DNA of 64,000 nucleotides from positions 1 through 64,000 of the IMG/VR virus record IMGVR_UViG_3300005541_000008, one strand, 5' to 3'. This stretch comes from a virus. Position 1 is the stretch's first letter. Every line of letters begins with the position of its first letter. Of the stretch, positions 38,820 through 46,366 are shown in pieces. Made by a program: the position numbers and the translations under genes. Below the pieces are notes generated by a model. It saw nothing but the letters and a program-made list of their open reading frames with translations, made no database searches and was not told the origin of the DNA.

Positions 38820-39640
38820 TGTAGCGGCGTGGTATGGTAATGTATTGCGACGGCGTAGTACTGTGGCGTAGGGTAGCGGCGCGCTATTGTGGGGTAATGT
38901 AACGGCGAGGTGTGGCACTGTGTTGTAGTGTAAGGCGAAGGCGCAGCATGGTGTAGTATCGCGATGGCATGGCATAGTACCGTGTTGTAACGGCAAGGTA
39001 AAGTATCGCAGGGGATCGCGGTGGCATAGTGCAGTGTTGCAACGGTATTGCGTAGTGCAGTGTTGTATCGGTAAAGCGCGGCATAGTGCCGGCAAAGTGC
39101 AGCGGTGCGTTGGTAAAGTGTGGTATAGTGCCGTCGGGGTATAGCCGTGTGACGTATTGTGCCGGCAAAGTGCGGTGTGGTAGGGTAAGGGTAAGGTAAT
39201 GCACTGTATCGTGGAGGCAAAGTGGAGCGTGGTATGGCGCGGGTAAAGTGTAGTTTCGTGTAGTGGTGTACCGGCATTGCGATGTGTTGTGGAGCATGGG
39301 CAAGGTGCAGTATTGTATCGTGTCTGTAGGGTCCGGTAATGTATCGCGTCGGCAAGGTGCAGCATTGTTCCGTCTAGGTAAAGTGTGGTATCGCGTGGGT
39401 ATAGTTTGGTAAAGTGTGGGTATAGTTTGGTAAAGTGCGGTAGTGGTAAAGTTCAGCATCGCGTTGTGGAGTGCTGTTTGGGTGAGGTGCGGCATAGCTC
39501 TGTGCAGCGAGGGTGTAGTGCGGTGCAGTAGTGGCAATGCAGTGTGTAGCATCGGCATTGTCTTGTAGGGCGCTGTAGCGTGGGGGCATTGTCTCGTAGG
39601 GTACAGCGGGGGTGTAGCAACGTATAGTAACGGCAAAGGA
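38820..39640 (+). repeat. Pentamer-grammar repeat array 1
   Basis: About 820 bp with no plausible gene. Units start with GGYAA/GGYAT and continue as N-G-Y-R-N pentamers (for example AGTGC AGTGT TGTAT), giving 21 or 26 bp between successive GGYA anchors. The frame of the pentamers is kept while bases at the N and Y/R positions vary freely. Long minus-strand ORFs here are artefacts of base composition. The array stops just before the ribosome site of the 39651 gene. Confidence 0.75.
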
Positions 39641-39650
39641 GGAGGAGAGC

Positions 39651-40301
39651 GTGGCAAAAGCAACGAAGGATAAAGAAGCGAAACCAGTACCGCGTGTGGG
39701 CAAGGTCGTTTACGATGTCGATATTACACTGACCGAGCCTATGTTGGGCACAGTGCCTTATAACAAGGAGATCTACGCGGAGTTTATCGAGAAGAGCAAG
39801 CCCAAGGAGATCTCCGAGGACGAGACGGCGACGGTGCCCGAGAGGGATGAGAAGACGGGGTGGACAGGGTTTCACGTTGACGAGAATGGCAAGGGCCTCT
39901 TCATCTACGATTACATGGTGAAGGGGTTTATGAAGAACGCGGCATCGTCGCTCAAGGAGTTCGACGACGTCGGGAAGGAGGAGAAGGGGCAGAAGCAACT
40001 CATCAACAACCTCGTTTTTGTGTTTCCGCGGCGGATCTTTCTCCATAAGAAGAAGGGTGATGGAGTGCTGGAACGTCCGCTGAGAGCGCAGACGATGCAA
40101 GGGCCTCGCGTAACACTCGTGCGCTCAGATCAGGTCGCAGAGGGCACCAAGTTCAAGTGCGAGATTATTGTGCTTGACGGGAATCGAATTACCGAAGCTA
40201 AGCTCCGGAAGTGGCTTGACTACGGAGCGTTTATGGGCCTTGGGCAGTTTCGTAATGGATCGTATGGGAGATTTACGTACGAGATGGTGAAGCGGCGGTA
40301 A
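39651..40301 (+). CDS. RAMP-like or phage-conserved protein in a repeat island
   Basis: 216 aa from a GTG after GGAGGAGGAGAG. DITLTEPMLGTVPYNKEI, YDYMVKGFMK, LVFVFPRRI, ERPLRAQTMQGPRV and a C-terminal GLGQFRNGSYGRF. I believe relatives exist in phages of Firmicutes, where no role is known. The glycine-rich GxGxxxxGxxG end and strand order recall the G-rich loop of RAMP (Cas5/6/7-type) RNA-binding proteins, but this is only a resemblance. It is the only gene between the two repeat arrays. Confidence 0.6.
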   Translation: MAKATKDKEAKPVPRVGKVVYDVDITLTEPMLGTVPYNKEIYAEFIEKSKPKEISEDETATVPERDEKTGWTGFHVDENGKGLFIYDYMVKGFMKNAASSLKEFDDVGKEEKGQKQLINNLVFVFPRRIFLHKKKGDGVLERPLRAQTMQGPRVTLVRSDQVAEGTKFKCEIIVLDGNRITEAKLRKWLDYGAFMGLGQFRNGSYGRFTYEMVKRR

Positions 40302-40304
40302 GGC

Positions 40305-41930
40305 GTAGTAGGGTAAAGTACGGGCACTGTGGAGCGTTGTGAAGTGAAGGTGAAGCAGAGTGTTGTATCGGCTCAGCAGAGTGCTGTAGTGCGCTGGTAA
40401 GGTGAAGTGTAGTAAAGCTTAGGCGCGGTGTTGTACCGTGTGGCGATGGCGGGGGTGAGGTGTGGCTCAGTAGTGTGTTGGTAAAGTAAAGCGTTGCGAT
40501 GTGTCGGTAAAGTATTGCGATGCGTGGTAAAGCGGCGGTATGGTGCAGCGCTGTAACGGTAGGGTCTAGTGATGTAATGCTACGGCAGAGTAATGCGATG
40601 TCGTGCGATGGCAGAGCAGAATACCGTGATGTAGAGGTATGGCAAAGCAGGGTGTTGTAGCGTGCGGGTATGGTGTAGCGCAATGCTGTAGAGTAACGGT
40701 GTGGTGGAGCAGGGTAGCGTGGCGGTACGGTGATGCACTGCGGAGTAATGTAGCGGTCTAGTATAGCTCTGTTACGTACGGTAACGGTACTGCATAGCTT
40801 TGTTGCGTAAGGCGTAGGTAATGCGTTGTTCGGTAGGGTAGTGTGGCGGTACTGCGTAGTGTGGTGGAGTGCCGTGGTGGTACTGCCTTGTTGAGTTAAG
40901 TGGAGTTCTGGCAGAGTAAGGCAGAGCGCTGCAGCGGTGTTGCGATGTTCTGTGTGGGTATTGTGACGTATAGTGGCGGTAAAGTGGAGTCCTGTAACGG
41001 CGCTGCATGGTACCGTATCGCACAGGTATTGTATAGCATGGCCCCGCTTTGGTAGGGTATGGCATCGTACGGGTAAAGTATCGCAGAGTCCTGCTTTGGT
41101 AAAGTTCAGCATGGTTTGGTACCAGTAGTGTTGGGTGCGGTGATGTGGGGTTTTGGTAAAGTATGGTGTCGTGCTGCGTGGGTACAGCGATGTAGAGTGA
41201 CGTATTGGTAGAGTGCTGCAATGTGGCGGTACAGTTTTGTCTTGTGGCGTGTCGGCAAAGTCCGGCTTTGTGCTGTTGCGGTAACGTATGGTGTCGTACA
41301 GCGTTGGTAAAGTGTCGTCGTGTGGCGCGTAGGTAAAGTGCTGCAGTGCGGGGCTTTGGTAAAGCTTGGTGTTGTGCTGTTGTGGTATAGTAGCGTCGTG
41401 TAGCGCACGGGTAAAGTCTGGTGTTGTGCTGCGGCGGTAAAGTGTTGCGCTGTGCTGCGGCGGTAAAGTGTGGTGGTGTGGCGCGTAGGTAAAGTTTTGT
41501 GTTGTTTCGCGGTGGTCTTGTGTTGTGCCGTAATGGTTTTGTACTGGTGCAGTTTGGCGATGTGCCGTGTTGGTAAGGCGCGGTCATGTAACGTGTTGGT
41601 AAAGTCTAGTGATGCAATGCTTCGGTAAAGCGGTGTGGTGCGTTGGCATTGTGCAGTACTGTAATGCGCTGGTAAGGCGCGGTCATGTAATGCTTTGCTT
41701 TGGTAGCGCAGTGTGCAGTAACGGCAGAGTACTGTAGCGTGCCGTGACGGCAGAGCAGAGTTAGGTAAGGCGGCGGTAGAGTTAGGTAATGTAACGGTAG
41801 AGTAGCGTTGCGTAATGGCGTAGTGGAGTATAGTGATGTAATGGCGTAGCAGAGTAGAGTTATGTAACGGCGTTGTATAGTAGTGTGTAGCTGTAGGTGT
41901 AGTACAGTGAAGTGGCGTGACGGCGGAGCA
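40305..41930 (+). repeat. Pentamer-grammar repeat array 2
   Basis: About 1.6 kb, same grammar as array 1. In the best-ordered part (41.3-41.7 kb) units of exactly 26 bp follow each other, for example GGTAA-AGTGT-TGCGC-TGTGC plus six bases, mixed with 21-bp units. Each unit differs from its neighbours at the N, Y and R positions. No constant 20-40 bp repeat exists, so it is not CRISPR. It ends with the ribosome site of the 41936 gene. Confidence 0.75.
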
Positions 41931-41935
41931 ACGCT

Positions 41936-42328
41936 ATGGTCAACGTCGGGATTGTGGGATCGAGAGCGAGGACAGCGCCCGAGGATAAGGAGCGCACGAG
42001 GGTGGCGCTTCTCGAGCTGCTCGATGAGTTTGGTAAGGAGAACGTTACCATTGTCTCTGGAGGGTGTCCTGACGGCGCTGATCAGTTTGCCGAGCAGTTT
42101 GCCGCGGAGTACGGCTTGCCCAAGATTATCCACCATCCCGATAAGAGTAAGTTAAGGGCGAAGGCGCGTTGGGCGTATGCGGAGATATACCACGCGCGAA
42201 ACACATTCGTGGCGCGGGATGCCGAGGTGCTTATTGCCGTGATTAATAAGGGGAAAGAGGGTGGCACGGAGCACTGCGTGAGAGAGTTCTTGAAGATGGG
42301 GAAGAAGAGGTTGGTGATTATCGAATAA
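41936..42328 (+). CDS. SLOG/DUF2493-type Rossmann protein
   Basis: 130 aa. VNVGIVGSRARTAPEDKER, VTIVSGGCPDGADQFAEQF and LIAVINKGKEGGTEHCV are the nucleotide-binding motifs of the SLOG superfamily (YspA/DUF2493 branch), proteins thought to bind or hydrolyse nucleotide derivatives. Its start lies inside the end of repeat array 2. Probably cytoplasmic; ligand unknown. Confidence 0.7.
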   Translation: MVNVGIVGSRARTAPEDKERTRVALLELLDEFGKENVTIVSGGCPDGADQFAEQFAAEYGLPKIIHHPDKSKLRAKARWAYAEIYHARNTFVARDAEVLIAVINKGKEGGTEHCVREFLKMGKKRLVIIE

Positions 42329-42331
42329 AGG

Positions 42332-42402
42332 TGCGCCGTAGGCTAATGGTAGTCCGCTGGTCTCATAAGCCAGACGCTCCGGTTCGATTCCGGACGGCGC
42401 AA
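42332..42402 (+). tRNA. tRNA-Met (CAU), elongator-type
   Basis: Acceptor TGCGCCG/CGGCGCA, anticodon stem CTGGT/GCCAG with loop CTCATAA giving anticodon CAU, T-arm TCCGG-TTCGATT-CCGGA, discriminator A; CCA is not encoded (ACCT follows). Position 1:72 is paired, so it is not an initiator. It could also be a lysidine-modified Ile2 tRNA. Confidence 0.9.
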
Positions 42403-42416
42403 CCTCGGGAGGCGAA

Positions 42417-42713
42417 GTGGATGTTACGTTAACTCCGTCCATGCTGGGCATGCCGGACGTCTCTTTACTAAGCTTAATATGCGGTGTGGGGCTGCTTGTG
42501 ATCGGGTGTGTCCTGTCGATTTTCGGAATGCGCGTTCTCTTTTCTGGCGGACCCGTCGCTTTGGTCCTCGTGATCTTCGCCGTTGTCGTGATTGTCGAGT
42601 GTTTCGCCTTCAGCTTAATTGGCTTTGGTGATTTTTTAGGGTTTTTCCGTTTCGTTGTTTACGGAGGATACGGTGGCGGAAAAGGCGGTGTGGGTAGGAG
42701 TTATTATATATGA
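42417..42713 (+). CDS. Membrane protein, unknown
   Basis: 98 aa, GTG start after GGGAGG. Two or three membrane helices (LLSLICGVGLLVIGCVLSIF, VALVLVIFAVVVIVECFAF) and a Gly-rich tail. It overlaps the next gene by 41 bp. Unknown function. Confidence 0.55.
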   Translation: MDVTLTPSMLGMPDVSLLSLICGVGLLVIGCVLSIFGMRVLFSGGPVALVLVIFAVVVIVECFAFSLIGFGDFLGFFRFVVYGGYGGGKGGVGRSYYI

Positions 42714-42846
42714 TTGCGAGACGTGCCTTTTCCAGACGTTTGACCACGACGATAAGGGCGTGCGTATTACAACCTGCCAGAATTGCGGGACGCAATACGA
42801 GGTAGTGATGCGTCTCGTGCGAAAACCCGGGGAGCCGCGGTTGTAG
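42673..42846 (+). CDS. Small zinc-ribbon protein
   Basis: 57 aa from the GTG at 42673 (GGAGG six nt upstream). YDCETCLFQTF and CQNCGTQYEV form a zinc ribbon. Overlaps the previous gene. Function unknown. Confidence 0.6.
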   Translation: MAEKAVWVGVIIYDCETCLFQTFDHDDKGVRITTCQNCGTQYEVVMRLVRKPGEPRL

Positions 42847-42912
42847 CTTACCGGTTTGTTCCCCAGCTCAAAATTTGACCGAACTCGTTGAAAAATAAAG
42901 CAAATTTTTCTG

Positions 42913-42941
42913 TTGACTTTCATTTTAAAACGCTCTATAAT
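42913..42941 (+). promoter_or_regulatory. Strong sigma70-like promoter
   Basis: TTGACT (42913-42918), a 17 bp spacer and TATAAT (42936-42941). Close to consensus; drives the gene at 43039 and probably its downstream partners. Confidence 0.8.
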
Positions 42942-42947
42942 TGTAGA

Positions 42948-43038
42948 GTTAGGATTGCAACACCACTAACGTAATAGGAAATCCAGCCAATATCCAACGC
43001 AACTCCTCGTGTAGCGAGGAAACGCAAAGGAGTCAGAA
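42948..43038 (+). promoter_or_regulatory. Leader with mutually exclusive hairpins at the ribosome site
   Basis: GTTAG/CTAAC (42948-42952 with 42966-42970) forms a first stem. TCCTCG/CGAGGA (43004-43009 with 43015-43020) forms a second. ACTCCT (43002-43007) is also complementary to AGGAGT (43028-43033), which is the ribosome binding site of the 43039 gene. The two pairings exclude each other, the layout of a translational switch. Confidence 0.5.
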
Positions 43039-43380
43039 ATGAACCAAAGCAGTTCCGAAACCCACCAGGACGATACGAAGCTACCTAAAGGTGTGCTGTC
43101 CTTTGATCTGCTCGAGAGGGACGAGACAGTCCTTCTTCGGGGGAGAAGGAAAGCAACCCGTGAACTTGCGGGAATGATCGAGACGCAGCTTCACGATCGG
43201 CCTTTTAGCGTGTGTCGCTTCAAGATGGACGAAGGGGTCAACGGACACACAATCGCTAACACTCTCCGCAAAATGCTCAAGGGCAAGGGGGTCACGATCC
43301 AGGCCTCCGAAGGTGGCACGGTTATTTATGCGTGGCACGAATCAGCGGACCCGGAGCATAGAGAGGGGGTAGTAGCGTGA
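43039..43380 (+). CDS. Unknown protein under a switch-like leader
   Basis: 113 aa. It begins MNQSSSETHQDD and has a compact alpha/beta middle (VLSFDLLERDETVLLRGRRK) and HTIANTLRKMLKGKGVTIQA. No Cys cluster. It is the first gene behind a near-consensus promoter and the hairpin leader, so it is probably highly expressed and regulated. No family recognised. Confidence 0.6.
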   Translation: MNQSSSETHQDDTKLPKGVLSFDLLERDETVLLRGRRKATRELAGMIETQLHDRPFSVCRFKMDEGVNGHTIANTLRKMLKGKGVTIQASEGGTVIYAWHESADPEHREGVVA

Positions 43381-43589
43381 CGAGGAGAAAAAGGGTAGGG
43401 AAAAAAGGGCCTTTACCTGCGGGTGAGTACACAGTGCGCATTGCACGTATGGTGCCCGTGAGTAGGGGTAGGACACTGAGAGTGACGCTACAGGTCCTAA
43501 AAGGGCCTTACAAAGGGCGCAGAATGAACGAGCATCTTGGGGCTGCTGTTGTTAACGATAAGCGGCTCCGAAGGAGGGCGTCCAAGTGA
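43377..43589 (+). CDS. Truncated DUF669-like (OB-fold) protein
   Basis: 70 aa. PLPAGEYTVRIARMVPVSRG and VTLQVLKGPYKGRRMNEHLG resemble the N-terminal half of the ssDNA-binding-like protein at 51013 (LPPGEYTLRIDKV ... EGEYVNRKVFDPY). Likely a shortened paralogue. GTGA overlap. Function unknown. Confidence 0.5.
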   Translation: MTRRKRVGKKGPLPAGEYTVRIARMVPVSRGRTLRVTLQVLKGPYKGRRMNEHLGAAVVNDKRLRRRASK

Positions 43590-43795
43590 AGTATAAGCGA
43601 GCTCTCACCAGGGGACAAATAAGGTCGTGCGAAGCGGCCGAGCATCCCACGTGTAGGTGCAGGTGCGCCGGGCGAATGCACGGACAGGACCACACCGAGT
43701 TCGCAAGCCTCGTGCAGGGGATGATTGATGAGAAAGGAGAAATCACGGACGTCGAGATCAACGACATCATCGATTATCTCAAGTACGGAAGATAG
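43586..43795 (+). CDS. Small Cys-rich protein
   Basis: 69 aa. SCEAAEHPTCRCRCAGRMHG followed by QDH gives a CxCxC...H metal-binding pattern I recall from small phage proteins. Acidic C-terminus. GTGA overlap with the previous gene. Confidence 0.55.
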   Translation: MKYKRALTRGQIRSCEAAEHPTCRCRCAGRMHGQDHTEFASLVQGMIDEKGEITDVEINDIIDYLKYGR

Positions 43796-43805
43796 GACAC
43801 TGGTA

Positions 43806-43839
43806 GCGCTACCCGCTCAACACGCGAAGCGGGTAGCGC
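43806..43839. other. Perfect 12-bp stem-loop
   Basis: GCGCTACCCGCT (43806-43817) and AGCGGGTAGCGC (43828-43839) with a 10-nt loop. It lies in the 73-bp gap between two genes. No U-tract follows, so it fits an RNA-processing hairpin or a protein-binding inverted repeat better than a terminator. Confidence 0.55.
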
Positions 43840-43868
43840 GCTCGGCTGCGACGTGAAAGGGGGGTTCG

Positions 43869-44120
43869 GTGAACGAGGTGCCGTGCGGGTATCCGTGTCA
43901 TGTGTGTAGTGAGTTGAGGCGGAAGGGGCTGCGGTTTAGTATGACCGCTCCGGTTTTGAGAGGTGGAAGAAGGTGTCCGGGCTGTAGAGGGGCGCCGTAC
44001 GAACACCACCACCACGCGATTATCGAGGAAGAGTCGCGGAAAGGCGAAACACAGCTCCACGACGACGAAAAGAGTGAGTTTAAGCGGTGGAAGGAATTAA
44101 AGAAGCTCGGAATGGCATAA
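43869..44120 (+). CDS. Small Cys/His protein with FKRWKE tail
   Basis: 83 aa. CGYPCHVC, CPGCRG and EHHHHAIIEE give a metal-binding head. The last 20 residues (HDDEKSEFKRWKELKK) carry the tail shared with 21806, 44595 and 46571 proteins. AAAGGGGGG site upstream. Function unknown. Confidence 0.55.
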   Translation: MNEVPCGYPCHVCSELRRKGLRFSMTAPVLRGGRRCPGCRGAPYEHHHHAIIEEESRKGETQLHDDEKSEFKRWKELKKLGMA

Positions 44121-44235
44121 CGTACTCATACATTTTATAGCACGTCACGCCGAGCCACCGTTAAATCTGTTTGACACTGCACCCAAAGAACTGCTACGCG
44201 GCTAGTACTAATCCCCCTGCGTGGAGGCGTTTGTT
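44121..44235. promoter_or_regulatory. Intergenic gap with a -35-like box
   Basis: 115 bp. TTGACA at 44171-44176 is a perfect -35 box, but no TATAAT-like box lies 16-18 bp downstream (TACGCG instead), so any promoter here would need an activator or be weak. GGAGG at 44223-44227 is the ribosome site of the 44236 gene. Confidence 0.3.
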
Positions 44236-44490
44236 ATGGTTCGCGCTATTAGGGCTGATAAGGTCTTGGTTTATGGTGATTTTGCGGTAGAGGAATTGCC
44301 GGATGAAGAGTCGGTTTTTGTAGCCGAGATTCTCACCTTGAGGGAGGAGGTTGCGAAGTATGAGCGCCTCAGGAAGGTTGTGGGCGAAGTCTTCGCGATC
44401 AACGAGGCAGGAGGGCCAGGATCGAGAAAAGAAGTCCGAGACTTGCTCGCCCCGTTTGTACCCGCCGAGGCCAAAGTGCGAGCGGTGTAA
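44236..44490 (+). CDS. Small helical protein
   Basis: 84 aa from the ATG at 44236 (GGAGG 8 nt upstream). A strand-rich start (RADKVLVYGDFAVEELPDEE) and a long helical middle. Unknown function. Confidence 0.5.
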   Translation: MVRAIRADKVLVYGDFAVEELPDEESVFVAEILTLREEVAKYERLRKVVGEVFAINEAGGPGSRKEVRDLLAPFVPAEAKVRAV

Positions 44491-44647
44491 CGGGTTTCTC
44501 GTGGTTGTGGTGAATTGGCAGTTTAGTGGGATTGGGTGTGTGAATTGCGGGGACTTGTGGGATGCGGTTGTGTTAATGAATAGGGAGTTGTTTGGTGGAC
44601 GGAAGGTACAAAGAGATAACGCTCGCGAAGGTCAAAGCGAAGATTGA
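44456..44647 (+). CDS. Small zinc-ribbon protein, weakly supported start
   Basis: 63 aa from a TTG at 44456. CERCNGFLVVVVNWQF and CVNCGDLWD form a convincing four-Cys ribbon, but no good ribosome site or upstream ATG/GTG exists. It overlaps both neighbours. May be expressed at a low level. Confidence 0.4.
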   Translation: MYPPRPKCERCNGFLVVVVNWQFSGIGCVNCGDLWDAVVLMNRELFGGRKVQRDNAREGQSED

Positions 44648-44807
44648 GGAGATGAAGCGGAGGGCCGCTACGGAGCCGGATTTTGGAGTGAGGGTCGGGA
44701 AGGCGCGGGGGTTGTTTCGAAACCCCAAGGAAAAGGAAGAGTTCAAGAAGTGGAAAGAGATGATGGAGCGCGAGGCGTTAGGGGGGATTGAAAGTGCCGG
44801 TGATTAA
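44595..44807 (+). CDS. Basic helical protein with FKKWKE tail
   Basis: 70 aa from the GTG at 44595 (GGGAG 8 nt upstream). Helical (AKVKAKIEEMKRRAAT) with NPKEKEEFKKWKEMM near the C-terminus, the shared tail of this family. Unknown function. Confidence 0.55.
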   Translation: MDGRYKEITLAKVKAKIEEMKRRAATEPDFGVRVGKARGLFRNPKEKEEFKKWKEMMEREALGGIESAGD

Positions 44808-44976
44808 GAGATTGTGTAAGGATTGCGGGGTTGTTTTCGACTTTGACGAGGGGGAACAGGCGTTTTTCGCGAAGAAACACTTCGATGAGCCGAAAAGGTG
44901 TGTGGCGTGTAGGAAGAAGGTGAGGGATAGGAAGAAGACCGAGACCGGAGGAAATCGGAGTGAGGTCGGATTATAA
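44794..44976 (+). CDS. Probable zinc-ribbon (PF13451-like) protein
   Basis: About 60 aa from the GTG at 44794. CKDCGVVFDFDEGEQAFFAK and RCVACRKKVRDRK match the small zinc-ribbon family that begins CxDC and ends CxxC with an EQxF-A-x-K-x-F core. AGGGGGGA site upstream. Function unknown. Confidence 0.65.
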   Translation: MPVIKRLCKDCGVVFDFDEGEQAFFAKKHFDEPKRCVACRKKVRDRKKTETGGNRSEVGL

Positions 44977-45349
44977 GTATGTTGATAGGGCGACGGCGAT
45001 TGTGCTTTGTGTTACGGCAAAGGGTAAGGAATGTCTCGCGAGCTTTGCGGATCGCCCCGAACGGCTGCAAACGGATTCTAGGGCAGTGCGTATGAGAGAG
45101 CTCCTCCTCGCTCTGAACGAAGAGTACGTCGAGGTGAAGGAGGGAGAAGGCTGGATGGAGTGGTACCGCGAGTACGCGCTGCAGTTTCGGCAAGGCGCGG
45201 GACGCGTTACGGATGTGTCTTGGAACGATTTCAGAGACGCGCTTCTCGACGAGCTGATCTCGGTGCGTAAGGTAATTTGGGACGACGTTAGGTACAAAAA
45301 GGGGCGGCGTGCTTATCAACTCTTCATTAGAGAGAAGGGGTGGAAATGA
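44960..45349 (+). CDS. Unknown helical protein
   Basis: 129 aa, GTG start with GGAGGAAA upstream. Mostly helical, with LLLALNEEYVEVKEGEG near the middle. Overlaps the next gene by 4 bp. No motif recognised. Confidence 0.5.
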   Translation: MRSDYKYVDRATAIVLCVTAKGKECLASFADRPERLQTDSRAVRMRELLLALNEEYVEVKEGEGWMEWYREYALQFRQGAGRVTDVSWNDFRDALLDELISVRKVIWDDVRYKKGRRAYQLFIREKGWK

Positions 45350-45528
45350 AAGAACTCGTGATTAGATTCGAGGACGATGCGGCTTTCGATTACGTGATGA
45401 GTGGGTTGGTGGAAGCAGGGGCGAATATGGGGGGCAAGACGCCCGAAGAAGCGGCTGCGGTGATTCTTGAAGACGCTCTCTTCGAGGAGCCGGAGAGCGA
45501 AAACGGGGCCGAGGAATCGACTAGTTAA
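45346..45528 (+). CDS. Small acidic protein
   Basis: 60 aa from the ATG at 45346 (ATGA overlap). KELVIRFEDDAAFDYVMSGL and an acidic tail ending EESTS. May mimic DNA or bind a partner protein; unproven. Confidence 0.45.
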   Translation: MKELVIRFEDDAAFDYVMSGLVEAGANMGGKTPEEAAAVILEDALFEEPESENGAEESTS

Positions 45529-45587
45529 CACGGGACTAGTCGTTTTCCTTTTCTGAACACCCAAGTACGCGACTTGAAAGGGATCCC

Positions 45588-46028
45588 GTGTCGTCTCCAA
45601 AGATTGAGGTTGTACGTAAGTTCGGTTTTGATGCTGCGCACAGGCTAATCAACCACGAAGGCAAGTGTGCGTGGCTTCACGGCCACCGCTACACTGTCCA
45701 CGTGCATTTAGCGCCGAAGCTAGGGCTCGACCCTGTTGGTCGGGTGCTTGACTTCGCCGTGATGCAACGTTGGATAGGAGGGTGGCTCGATGAGCACCTT
45801 GACCACAATACTATCCTCCACGAGGAGGACGGCACGCTTGCAGCGGGTATTGCAAAGTTCTGCAGGGGTGGTTCGCCGTTCCTCCTTCCTTATAATCCCA
45901 CAGCAGAGAATATAGCTAAATTCCTTCTCGATACGATCGCCGGGCACCTACTCAAAGGTGTTCCGGTTGTTGTGACGCGTGTCGTTGTTGAAGAAACCCC
46001 TAATTGTAGAGCGGAGGTCGAGATATGA
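45588..46028 (+). CDS. queD: 6-carboxytetrahydropterin synthase QueD
   Basis: 146 aa from a GTG after GAAAGGGA. FDAAHRL, CAWLHGHRYTV, VLDFAV, LDHNTI and PTAENIA are the conserved QueD/PTPS motifs, including zinc-binding His and the catalytic Cys of the C-x3-H-G-H motif. It converts dihydroneopterin triphosphate to 6-carboxytetrahydropterin, the second step from GTP towards preQ0. The partner enzymes QueC, QueE and FolE are encoded nearby. Confidence 0.9.
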   Translation: MSSPKIEVVRKFGFDAAHRLINHEGKCAWLHGHRYTVHVHLAPKLGLDPVGRVLDFAVMQRWIGGWLDEHLDHNTILHEEDGTLAAGIAKFCRGGSPFLLPYNPTAENIAKFLLDTIAGHLLKGVPVVVTRVVVEETPNCRAEVEI

Positions 46029-46366
46029 AGTTTTTCGCGGACCAGAGGATTATTATAAACCTCGAGAAGCTTTTCTACGCGGAGAAGAAGGATGTACCGT
46101 CGGGGAAGAAGATGGATTACTTTCTTATCCTCTACTTCGGTGACGAGACGGACACGGAGGTGGCGTATGGAACGGCGAGGGCGAGAGATGAGGCGTATGA
46201 GAGAATTGTAAGGGCCGTGGAGGGGGCGGAGCATGGAGATCCTGGACGAGAGGGAGATCGAACTGGCGAAGGAGGAGATACAGAAGAAGGGGCTACTGGG
46301 AATAGAGGAGGAGACAGCCAAGAAGTGGGCAGCGAGAGCAGCGGCGGCTTACGTGATGTCAGTTGA
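46025..46366 (+). CDS. Unknown protein with low-complexity tail
   Basis: 113 aa, ATGA overlap with queD. The first 65 residues are well structured (ILYFGDETDTEVAYGTARAR); the last 45 are Gly/Glu/Ser-rich and overlap the next gene by 134 bp in another frame. The tail may have arisen by loss of a stop codon. Confidence 0.45.
   Translation: MKFFADQRIIINLEKLFYAEKKDVPSGKKMDYFLILYFGDETDTEVAYGTARARDEAYERIVRAVEGAEHGDPGREGDRTGEGGDTEEGATGNRGGDSQEVGSESSGGLRDVS

Noticed and set aside
38154-41587. Long minus-strand ORFs through the repeat arrays, rich in Thr, His, Tyr, Leu and Pro
   Set aside because: Several such ORFs overlap in different minus frames over the same DNA. The plus strand of the arrays is poor in TTA, CTA and TCA, so no minus-strand stops arise by chance. 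A 26-bp period also cannot keep one frame.
38820-41930. CRISPR arrays
   Set aside because: There is no constant repeat of 20-40 bp alternating with unique spacers. Units are degenerate throughout and follow a 5-bp grammar. No cas1 or cas2 gene is present; the Cas4-like nuclease at 47545 sits in a replication module.
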